Source: Methylobacterium variabile
GTDB lineage: Bacteria > Pseudomonadota > Alphaproteobacteria > Rhizobiales > Beijerinckiaceae
DNA: 64,000 nt
Assembly (NCBI RefSeq): GCF_001043975.1
Contig: NZ_LABY01000053.1
Coordinates: 1-64,000 of the forward strand
Reading direction: 5' to 3'
The translations under genes and the position numbers were made by a program. Below the pieces are notes generated by a model. The model saw only the letters and a program-made list of their open reading frames with translations, ran no database searches and was not told where the DNA came from. Of the stretch, positions 18,073-24,821 are shown one piece after another (within the stretch, counting starts at the first letter, position 1; the number at the start of each line of letters is the position of its first letter).

Positions 18073-19197
18073 ATGGAACACGTGAAGCCCCCGGCGGAGT
18101 CCGGGCCGGGACCGGCGGCCACGCTGCCGGCTGCGACGGGCACCTCCGCCTTCGCCCGCGCTGCGCTGGTCGTCGGCCTCGCCGGCCTCGGCGTCTGGGT
18201 GCTGCACCCCTACCTGCCGGCTCTCGCCTGGGCGGTGATCCTGTCGATCGCCCTGTGGCCGCTGCGCGAGCGGCTGGTGCGGATCGCGCCGCCGGGCCGG
18301 CACAACGTCCTCTGGCCCGCCCTCCTCACCCTGGTGGTGGCCCTGGTGATCCTGGTGCCGCTCGTGGTGGCCGCCGTGCAGGCGGCGCGGGAGGCGCACG
18401 ACGCGATCGGGTTCTGGCGCCGGATCGAGGAGCAGGGCTGGCCGGTGCCGGACTTCGTCGCCCGCCTGCCCTTCGGGGCCGCGCAGGTCTCGGCCTGGTG
18501 GCAGGAGAACCTGAGCCACCCGCAGGGCTCGTCCGAGGTGCTGCACCGCCTCGACCAGTCGCTCAACCACTCATCGGTCGTCGGTTTCGGGCGCACCTTC
18601 GGCAGCCAGATCGTCCACCGGGCCGTGCTGTTCGGCTTCACCCTGCTGACCCTGTTCTTCCTGTTCCGCGACGGGTCGGCGGTCGCGGCGCAGGCGCTGT
18701 CGGCGGCGCGCCGGCTGTTCGGCCCGCGCGGCGAGCGGGTGGCGCGCCAGATGGTGGCCTCGGTCCACGGCACCGTGGACGGTCTGGTGCTGGTCGGCCT
18801 CGGCGAGGGCTTCCTGCTGGGCGTGGTCTACGCCTTCGCGGGGGTGCCGCACCCGGTGCTCCTCGGCGCCGCGACCGCGCTCGCCGCCATGATCCCGTTC
18901 GCGGCCCCGGTGGCCTTCGGCCTCGCCGCCCTGCTCGCCGGCGCCCAGGGCAGCGTCACCGCGGCGGTGGTGGTGGTGGTCGCCGGCCTCGTCGTGACCT
19001 TCGTGGCCGACCACTTCGTCCGCCCGGCGCTGATCGGCGGCGCCACCCGCTTGCCCTTCCTGTGGGTGCTGCTCGGCATTCTCGGGGGCGTCGAGAGCTT
19101 CGGGCTCCTCGGCCTCTTCCTCGGGCCGGCCGTGATGGCGGCCCTGGTGCTGCTGTGGCGCGAGTATACTGCGGGCGACGACCGGCCCGTCTCCTGA
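18073..19197 (+). CDS. AI-2E family transporter (PerM-like membrane protein)
   Basis: A 374-residue integral membrane protein of the AI-2E/PerM family. Two N-terminal helices (about residues 25-65), one at about 75-105, a long soluble part (110-170), then several helices to the C-terminus are apparent from hydrophobicity. The segment DHFVRPALIGGATRLPFLWVLLGILGG is a family landmark. Members export small molecules or ions; the substrate is unknown. ATG 18073 is preceded by GAGGAA. It is divergent from acpXL. Confidence 0.87.
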   Translation: MEHVKPPAESGPGPAATLPAATGTSAFARAALVVGLAGLGVWVLHPYLPALAWAVILSIALWPLRERLVRIAPPGRHNVLWPALLTLVVALVILVPLVVAAVQAAREAHDAIGFWRRIEEQGWPVPDFVARLPFGAAQVSAWWQENLSHPQGSSEVLHRLDQSLNHSSVVGFGRTFGSQIVHRAVLFGFTLLTLFFLFRDGSAVAAQALSAARRLFGPRGERVARQMVASVHGTVDGLVLVGLGEGFLLGVVYAFAGVPHPVLLGAATALAAMIPFAAPVAFGLAALLAGAQGSVTAAVVVVVAGLVVTFVADHFVRPALIGGATRLPFLWVLLGILGGVESFGLLGLFLGPAVMAALVLLWREYTAGDDRPVS

Positions 19198-19226
19198 TTC
19201 GCCGTGCCGAGAGACCGCCCACCCCG

Positions 19227-19712
19227 ATGAGATTCCTGCTCGCCGCCGCCCTGCTCGCCGGCCTTTCCGCCTGTCCCGCCGCGGCGCAATGGGACGACGA
19301 CAGCCCGCGCCCCCGGCGCGGCTACGGCGACGATGACGGCCGTCGCGCCGACTCGTGCTCGCGCGACGACCGCGACCTTCGGGACGGCGACCGGCGCGAC
19401 GTCGACCGGAGGGAGTTCGACCGGCGGGAGGCCGATCGCCGGGACCCTGACGAGATCCTGCCGCGGCGCCGCGATCGCGACGACCGGGATCGCGACGTCG
19501 GCGGCCGCGGGCGCCGCGACTGGGACGAGCGGGACCGCCGCGACGCGGATGGCCGCTCCCGCCGGTGGCGGGACGTGGCGCCTCCGGGCTACCGCCGCGA
19601 CGACCGCTACGGTTCCTATCCCGAGCCCTACGGACGGGTGATCGGTCCCGCGCCCGCGCCCGGCGGCGTCTTCGTCGTTCCGCCGCCGATTCCCGGGGCG
19701 GGCTCCCGCTGA
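19227..19712 (+). CDS. Exported Arg/Asp-rich low-complexity protein
   Basis: A 161-residue protein with an N-terminal signal peptide (FLLAAALLAGLSACPAAAQ) and then about 100 residues made almost only of Arg and Asp with Gly (DRRD, RDDRDRD patterns). A Pro/Gly/Tyr tail ends PPPIPGAGSR. The Cys in LSACPA could be a lipobox, although the site after it (AAAQ) suits signal peptidase I. The alternating charge suggests a disordered polyampholyte in the periplasm or envelope. I recognise no family. It begins 29 bp after the AI-2E gene. Confidence 0.6.
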   Translation: MRFLLAAALLAGLSACPAAAQWDDDSPRPRRGYGDDDGRRADSCSRDDRDLRDGDRRDVDRREFDRREADRRDPDEILPRRRDRDDRDRDVGGRGRRDWDERDRRDADGRSRRWRDVAPPGYRRDDRYGSYPEPYGRVIGPAPAPGGVFVVPPPIPGAGSR

Positions 19713-19729
19713 TTCCGAGAGGTCGTCCG

Positions 19730-20206
19730 ATGAGCCAAGCTCCCACCCCCCGCGGCGAGGCTGCCCGCCGCCTCGCCGATCTCGGCCTGACGCTGCCGCG
19801 CGTGCCCGAGCCCCGCGGCGCGTTCCTGCCGTTCTCGCGCATCGGGCCGACGCTGTGGCTTGCCGGGCAGATCTGCGAGTGGGAGGGGGAGGTGCGGTTC
19901 ACCGGCCCGGTGACCGACATCGCCACCGGCCGCGAAGCGGCGCAGGTCTGCGCCCTCAACCTGCTCGCGGCGTTGAGCCTCGCCCTCGACGGCGAACTCG
20001 ACCGGGTGGTGCGCTGCCACCGCCTCGGCGGCTTCGTTCAGGTGAACCAAGGCTGGCCCGACGTGCCGAAGGCGGTCAACGGCGCCTCCGACCTGATGGC
20101 GCAGCTCTTCGGCGAGGCCGGCCGCCACGCCCGCACGGCGATCGGCGTCGCGAGCCTGCCGGCCAATGCCAGCGTCGAGGTCGACGGGATCTTCGAGGTG
20201 AGGTGA
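19730..20206 (+). CDS. RidA (YjgF/YER057c) family protein
   Basis: A 158-residue RidA-family protein. RidA hydrolyses reactive enamine/imine intermediates to ketoacids and ammonia. The LAGQICEWEGEVRFTGPV opening, NLLAALSLALDGELDRV helix and the C-terminal HARTAIGVASLPANASVEVD with the conserved Arg are typical. It belongs to the longer RidA subgroup with about 35 extra N-terminal residues. ATG 19730 is 17 bp after the previous stop, so co-transcription is likely. Confidence 0.88.
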   Translation: MSQAPTPRGEAARRLADLGLTLPRVPEPRGAFLPFSRIGPTLWLAGQICEWEGEVRFTGPVTDIATGREAAQVCALNLLAALSLALDGELDRVVRCHRLGGFVQVNQGWPDVPKAVNGASDLMAQLFGEAGRHARTAIGVASLPANASVEVDGIFEVR

Positions 20207-20209
20207 GGG

Positions 20210-20629
20210 TTAGTGCGCGTCGCCCGTCGCGCGGCCGGTGTGGTAGCCGGCCGCCTGCTCGACGAGGGTGAGGATGTCGAGGGCGCGCCAGGGCTTCGGG
20301 ATGAAGGTGGCCGACATGCGCAGGTCGCTCGGCTGGTCGCCGGCATCGCCGGAGGTGAGCAGCACGTGGACCCGCGGCCAGGTGACGCCGATGATCCGCG
20401 CCAGCTCGAACCCGCCGATCTGGCCCGGCGTGCGCACGTCGGAGAAGACGACGTTCACCTCCTCGCCCCGCTCGCGCAGGATGGCGAGGGCCTTCTCGGC
20501 CGTCTCGGCCTCGATGACGCGGAAGCCCGTTTCCTCCAGCAGCGTGGCCGCGAGGAAGCGCTCCTCCGGTTCGTCCTCGACGACCAGGATCACGGGCTGG
20601 GTCTTCGCGGCGGCGCTGGACTCGGTCAT
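20210..20629 (-). CDS. Stand-alone response-regulator receiver protein
   Basis: A 139-residue single receiver domain. The acidic pocket is VVEDEPEE, the phospho-acceptor Asp sits in NVVFSDVRTPGQIGGFEL, the Thr/Ser switch is LLTSGD and the conserved Lys is in FIPKPW. No output domain is present, so it would signal by protein contact, as CheY-type regulators do. Start ATG 20629 was chosen as the codon just before the disordered TESSAAAKTQ leader. No histidine kinase is next to it. Confidence 0.88.
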   Translation of the reverse strand: MTESSAAAKTQPVILVVEDEPEERFLAATLLEETGFRVIEAETAEKALAILRERGEEVNVVFSDVRTPGQIGGFELARIIGVTWPRVHVLLTSGDAGDQPSDLRMSATFIPKPWRALDILTLVEQAAGYHTGRATGDAH

Positions 20630-20751
20630 GAGCAGGGAACGAGCGGACGGCCCAGTGGTTGCATAGCTCCCGGGGCCCTGGAACAATCTCACCCGAGGTG
20701 TTGCGGCCATGCAAGGGCGGCCGCAACGCCCCGGTCGAATCGCATCGGAAA

Positions 20752-21651
20752 TCAGGCGACACCGTGCTGGCGGAACCACGCCAGCATCCGCGCCCAGCCA
20801 TCCTCCGCCGGGCCCTTGCGGTAGCTCGGGCGGTAATCGGCGTGAAAGCCGTGCGGCGCGTCCGGGAAGATCACGATGTCGACGGTCTTGCCGGCGGCCT
20901 TCGCCGCGTCGCGCGCCTTCTCGACGTCGGCGACCGGGATCCCGGCGTCAGATGCGCCGTAGAGGCCGAGGATCGGGGCGCGGATGTCCGGGATCACGTC
21001 GGCAGCGGTCTTCGGCTGGATGCCGGTGCGGTTGCCGCCGAAATTGCCGTACCAGGCCACGCCCGCCTTCAGGCTGGCGCTGTGGGCGGCGTAGAGCCAC
21101 ACGGTGCGGCCGCCGCGGCACCAGCCGGTGATGCCGAGCTTGCCCGGATCGCCCTTGGCCTCCGCGGCCGCCCAGGCGGCGGAGGCGTCGAGGTCGCCCA
21201 TCACCTGCGCGTCCGGCGTCTTCGACACGACCTCGCGGACGATCTCCTGCACGTCGGTCATCTTCGAGACGTCGCCCTGGCGGGCGAACAGCTCGGGCGC
21301 CACCGCGGTGTAGCCGGCCTTGGCGAGCCGCCGGCAGATGTCCTTGATGTATTCGTGGACTCCGAAGATCTCCTCGACCACGAGGACGATCGGGAACGGC
21401 CCGGGCCCTTCCGGCATCGCCCGGTAGGCCGGCATCGGCCCGTCGCCGACCGGGATCCGCACCTCGCCGGCGACGATGCCGGCCTCGTCGGTGCGGATCG
21501 CTTGCGCCTCGACCCGGGTGGTGGCCAGCGTCAGGCCGCTCATCAGGCCCGTCATCACGAAGCCGCGCCGGGAGAAGGGCGGGATCACCAAGCCGTCGAG
21601 CTGCTCGAGGTCCGTTGCCGCGCCCGCCCGTGCCTCGTCGCTGTTCGCCAT
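20752..21651 (-). CDS. Dienelactone hydrolase family protein, possibly Tat-exported
   Basis: A 299-residue alpha/beta hydrolase of the dienelactone hydrolase family. The nucleophile Cys is in GITGWCRGGRTVW, the Asp in LYGASDAGIP and the His in DAPHGFHADYR. The N-terminus has PPFSRRGFVMTGLMSGLTLATTRVEA, a twin-Arg-like signal. The RR pair is followed by GFVMTG, so Tat export is plausible. About 50 residues precede the enzyme domain. No chlorocatechol genes are nearby, and the natural substrate is unknown. Confidence 0.85.
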   Translation of the reverse strand: MANSDEARAGAATDLEQLDGLVIPPFSRRGFVMTGLMSGLTLATTRVEAQAIRTDEAGIVAGEVRIPVGDGPMPAYRAMPEGPGPFPIVLVVEEIFGVHEYIKDICRRLAKAGYTAVAPELFARQGDVSKMTDVQEIVREVVSKTPDAQVMGDLDASAAWAAAEAKGDPGKLGITGWCRGGRTVWLYAAHSASLKAGVAWYGNFGGNRTGIQPKTAADVIPDIRAPILGLYGASDAGIPVADVEKARDAAKAAGKTVDIVIFPDAPHGFHADYRPSYRKGPAEDGWARMLAWFRQHGVA

Positions 21652-21774
21652 CCGCCTGCCCTCCCCGTGCCGGCGCAGGTTCGCGCCGGGGCGCGATCAT
21701 GCGTGCCGGCGCCCGGGGGGCAAGGGCGAACATGCGCCGTCCACGGTCACGATCCAGTCAGGCGCGACGAAAGA

Positions 21775-21801
21775 AGGGCCCTCCGCGCGGCGGACGGCCC
21801 T
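21775..21801 (-). terminator. Intrinsic terminator of the 21830 gene
   Basis: On the minus strand a GC-rich hairpin (AGGGCC paired with GGCCCT, with further inner pairing) is followed directly by TCTTTCG. It lies 29 bp past the stop of the leftward gene ending at 21830 and fits a rho-independent terminator. Confidence 0.6.
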
Positions 21802-21829
21802 GTCGTTCGGCACGATCGGCGGGTCGCGG

Positions 21830-22573
21830 TCAGGCTACCGCGGCCTTGCGGGCCTTGGCGGCGCTGCGGGCGGGCCAGCCGAGGGCCACGAGCCGGGCCT
21901 TGGCGTGCTCGCGCACCTCGTCGCGCAGGCCCGACGGCATCGCCGCGAGCGCGGATTGCGTCTCGGGGGCGAGCATCAGGTCGGTCACCGCGTTGATCGA
22001 CTGCGCCTCGTCGATGCGCGCCGTCAGGTCGGCCTCCGCCGAGCCGGCCGCCGATTCCGGCGCGGCCCGCGGCGCCTCGGCGTCGTCCGCCGCCTCGCCC
22101 TCCTCCGGCGCGGGTGCCGGACCGGCCTTGCGGGCCTGCGTGTTCGCCGCCACGAGATCGGGTCGGCTCGCCTTGAACTCGTCGGCCTCGTCCTCGGAAT
22201 AGAGCAGGCCGTGCAGGCCGGCGAGCTTCAGGATCACCCGGTCCTTCGCCCGCTTCTCCGCCATGGCGAAGACGTAGGCCGCCTGCTTGCCGGAGACCCG
22301 GTAGTTCACGCCGATCAGGGCCTCGCCGATCGACCACTCGGTGCGGTCGCCGTTCGGGCCCGGCATGTGGCCGGTCACCAGGATCACCGCCTCGTCCCGC
22401 TCGGCCCGCACGATCACCGGGGCGTCGAAGCGGATGCGGGCCTGCACGGCGATCCGCTCCAGGGCCTTGTGATAGATCACGGCCGTGCCCTGCACGCGCC
22501 AGACGTTGCCGGCCAGGGGCTCGCCGTAGGTGGCGAGGATGTCCGCGATCTGCTTGTCCGTGGTTGCGCTCAT
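21830..22573 (-). CDS. SOS-boxed protein with phage single-strand-annealing (Rad52/Erf-like) character
   Basis: A 247-residue protein. The first 130 residues form a mixed alpha/beta domain containing VIYHKALERIAVQARIRF, then WSIGEALIGVN, then AMAEKRAKDRVILKLAGLHG. The last segment resembles the AxxxAxKRAL..LxG helix of Rad52/Erf/Sak single-strand-annealing proteins and similar phage proteins. A disordered Ala/Glu/Pro linker (about 140-185) and a C-terminal helical domain follow. The family call is an inference from pattern. A perfect LexA box lies 53 bp upstream (22626-22640), which supports a DNA-repair role. Start ATG 22573 sets a normal N-terminus. Confidence 0.55.
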   Translation of the reverse strand: MSATTDKQIADILATYGEPLAGNVWRVQGTAVIYHKALERIAVQARIRFDAPVIVRAERDEAVILVTGHMPGPNGDRTEWSIGEALIGVNYRVSGKQAAYVFAMAEKRAKDRVILKLAGLHGLLYSEDEADEFKASRPDLVAANTQARKAGPAPAPEEGEAADDAEAPRAAPESAAGSAEADLTARIDEAQSINAVTDLMLAPETQSALAAMPSGLRDEVREHAKARLVALGWPARSAAKARKAAVA

Positions 22574-22625
22574 GTCGATCGATCTCACCTGCTGACAGCG
22601 GGCTCCGGGCTGGACGGGACGGCCG

Positions 22626-22640
22626 GTTCCCTGTTTGTTC
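22626..22640 (-). promoter_or_regulatory. LexA (SOS) box GTTC-N7-GTTC
   Basis: GTTCCCTGTTTGTTC on the plus strand reads GAAC-N7-GAAC on the minus strand, the alphaproteobacterial LexA operator. It ends 53 bp before the start of the leftward gene at 22573, a normal operator position. The divergent gene at 22911 is 271 bp away and less likely to be controlled by it. The remainder of 22574-22910 holds no gene. Confidence 0.75.
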
Positions 22641-22910
22641 TCTCTAGCACGGCATATGGCGATTCGCGAGCGTTTTCGCCTCAGCAAGGCCAGAGGATGC
22701 GGCCGGCCGCGATGATGTTTTGTCGCATCGCCGCCGCGTGCCGAGGCTGAGCGGCGACGAGTCCCCGATCAGAACCGCCGCGCCGTTGTGACGTCGATTT
22801 CCGCGCCGTTGCTCGCAAGGATCTCGTTCGCTAAATGTTCCTTCAGAGACGCACGAGCAAGACTGTAGCAGGTCGCTCGGTGCGCGCCGCCCGCCGCTCC
22901 GGAGCCCCGC

Positions 22911-23591
22911 ATGAGCACCCCTGCCCTCCTCGACCCCGCGACCCTGCTCGAGCGGCCCGGCCAGCGCCGCAGCGCGGTGCGGGGCGTTGCGCCCCGGCGC
23001 GGCGGCGCCCTCGCGCCGTCGGTGCCCCGCCCGGCCCTGGTCGCCGACTTCCTCGCCATCGCGGCCCTCGACCCGGTGGTGGAGCGCCTGCGCGCCGCCC
23101 CGGCTCCGGTCCGCCTGCAGCTCGGCGACGCGACGGTCGAGCACGCCGCCGATTTCGAGCAGGTCCGGACCGACGAGCCGGGCCTCCTCATCGACGTGGT
23201 GGCGGAGGCCGATCTCGGCCGTCATCCGTTTCGCACCGCCTACGTGGCCGGTGAGCCGGTGCTGGCCGAGGACGGCCGCCGCTTCGTGATCGAGAGCGCC
23301 GCGACCCTGCGGGCCGAGCCCCGCATCTCGACCGTGCGCCTGATCATGGCCTGCCGCCGCACCTACGTCTCGGCCGGCGACCGGGTGCGGGTCCTCCACC
23401 ACCTCGACGAGTGCGGCACCGGCCGCCTGGTCGAGTGCGCCGCCATGGCGATCAACGCCCAGGACGGCGTCGCCGCGGTGCTGGCGCTCGCCGTCGAGGG
23501 GCTGGTGGCGGTCGACATCAGCCGCCCGATCCTGCCCGAGACCCCGGTGCGCCGGCGCCCGCTGCCCTATCCGGATCCGTTCGGCTTCTGA
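22911..23591 (+). CDS. Hypothetical protein, possible degenerate TnsA-like fold
   Basis: A 226-residue protein I cannot firmly assign. Residues 67-101 (VRLQLGDATVEHAADFEQV, then GLLIDVVAEAD) recall the D-F...strand core of TnsA/PDDEXK nucleases, but the catalytic Lys after the second strand is missing. The C-terminal part (155-203) with VLHHLDECGTG and VAAVLALAVEGLVAVDI looks like the winged helix that follows TnsA domains. So it may be an inactive nuclease-like DNA-binding protein. It faces away from the SOS-boxed gene at 22573. No transposase genes are nearby. Confidence 0.45.
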   Translation: MSTPALLDPATLLERPGQRRSAVRGVAPRRGGALAPSVPRPALVADFLAIAALDPVVERLRAAPAPVRLQLGDATVEHAADFEQVRTDEPGLLIDVVAEADLGRHPFRTAYVAGEPVLAEDGRRFVIESAATLRAEPRISTVRLIMACRRTYVSAGDRVRVLHHLDECGTGRLVECAAMAINAQDGVAAVLALAVEGLVAVDISRPILPETPVRRRPLPYPDPFGF

Positions 23592-23676
23592 GCAGGTCGG
23601 ACGCGGCGTTGCACGCCACGGCACACGACAGAGGCCAGAACCCGCTGGACCGGTGCTCCAGCCAAGCACCCCCTGT

Positions 23677-23713
23677 CCCGAATCTCCTTCCGCCGACGCC
23701 CCAGTCGTCCGGG
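23677..23713. repeat. Single arm related to the inverted repeat at 10138-10328
   Basis: CCCGAATCTCCTTCCGCCG and the following CAGTCGT match, with a few substitutions, the arms of the 10138-10328 element (CCCGGATCTCCTTTCGCTG in the left arm read on the opposite strand). No clear second arm is seen beside it. It lies in the 216-bp gap between 23591 and 23808, which otherwise contains no gene. Confidence 0.55.
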
Positions 23714-23807
23714 AAAGGGGAAGAGCCTCATGACGAGCGTCTCGTCCTTTCAGCCCGGATGCCGCTCAGTTCGGATGAGGGGGTTGGCGGCCGCGGGCTG
23801 AGCGCCG

Positions 23808-24821
23808 TCAGGTCCCCCGCCGCGCCACCGCCGCCTCGACGAGCGAGCGGATCGCCGCCCGCACCGGTTCCGGCGTGTCGTCGCGCGTGAACTTCGCCTC
23901 GATCTCCTCGCGGATCAGGGCGCCATCGTCGCTGCGGGCGAGGTCCGTCGCGGTCTCGGCCCGCAGCAGGGACACGAAGGCGCTCTCGACTCGGCCGGCG
24001 GCCTCCGGCGAGGCGTCGGCGGCGATGTCTACGGCGACCTGACGGCCGGTGAGGTCGAACACGTCAGCCGCGAAGGGCAGGCGCTCCTCGCTCAAGGAGA
24101 GGTCGCCGGCGAGCACGAAGGCGGCGGGGACGTGGGCGATCAGGTCGACGGAGGCCCGGGTGATGTTGCCCGGGTTGAACCACAGCGTCGCGCCGACCCG
24201 CACCGGCGCGTGGCGCTTGTGGACGTGGCCGTTGATGGCGAGGTCGCAGCCGAGGATCGCGTCGGGCGGCACCGCGCCGGGATAGCCGGCCCCGAAGGCG
24301 AGGTCGTGGTGGGTGAGCCAGACGACCTTGTCCGCCGCGGGAAAGAGCCCGCGCGCATCCGCCGGGATCGCCTGGCCGAACGGCGTGGCACCCAGGCCGA
24401 GGTGGCGCCCGTCGACCCGGTAATGCGCCGCCGGGCCGGATTCGGGAACCACGTCGAGGACGTCGCTCACCGCCAGCATCGCCAGGCTGTCGCCGTCCGA
24501 CAGGCGGGTGTGGCGGATGTCGTGGTTGCCGACATTGGCGAGCGGCCGGTGGCGAAACCCCTTGAGGATCCGGATGAGGCGCGACTTCAGGCTCTCGTCC
24601 GGCTCCACCGGCCGCTCGAACAGGTCGCCGAGGAGCAGGGGCGCGAGGTCCCGGGCATTGGCCAGCGCGACGCAGTGATCGAGCTTGGCCAGCACCGGCG
24701 CCGGCCAGTCGGGATCCTTGCGCCGGCCGGGCCGGCGCGACGAGACGTGCGGGTCGCCGATCACCAGGAGGCCGGCGCACTCAACCGGCGCGGCGTCGAG
24801 CCGCTCGTGTCCGAGGATCAC
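23808..24821 (-). CDS. SbcD/Mre11-like metallophosphoesterase
   Basis: A 337-residue calcineurin-like phosphoesterase with the full metal-site set: GDPH near the start, LLGDLF, NVGNHDIRH, WLTHHDLAFG and INGHVHKRH. Partnered with the ATPase encoded just upstream it should act as an Mre11/SbcD-type nuclease on DNA ends. A 110-residue C-terminal part after the catalytic domain (ATDLARSDDGALIREEIEAKF) has no motif I know. The start is GTG 24821, overlapping the ATPase stop (GTGA), so the two are translationally coupled. It belongs to the SOS-boxed unit starting at 27131. Confidence 0.85.
   Translation of the reverse strand: MILGHERLDAAPVECAGLLVIGDPHVSSRRPGRRKDPDWPAPVLAKLDHCVALANARDLAPLLLGDLFERPVEPDESLKSRLIRILKGFRHRPLANVGNHDIRHTRLSDGDSLAMLAVSDVLDVVPESGPAAHYRVDGRHLGLGATPFGQAIPADARGLFPAADKVVWLTHHDLAFGAGYPGAVPPDAILGCDLAINGHVHKRHAPVRVGATLWFNPGNITRASVDLIAHVPAAFVLAGDLSLSEERLPFAADVFDLTGRQVAVDIAADASPEAAGRVESAFVSLLRAETATDLARSDDGALIREEIEAKFTRDDTPEPVRAAIRSLVEAAVARRGT

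Noticed and set aside
22911-23591. Tn7-like transposon
   Set aside because: No TnsB, TnsC or terminal repeats nearby; the TnsA resemblance is weak.
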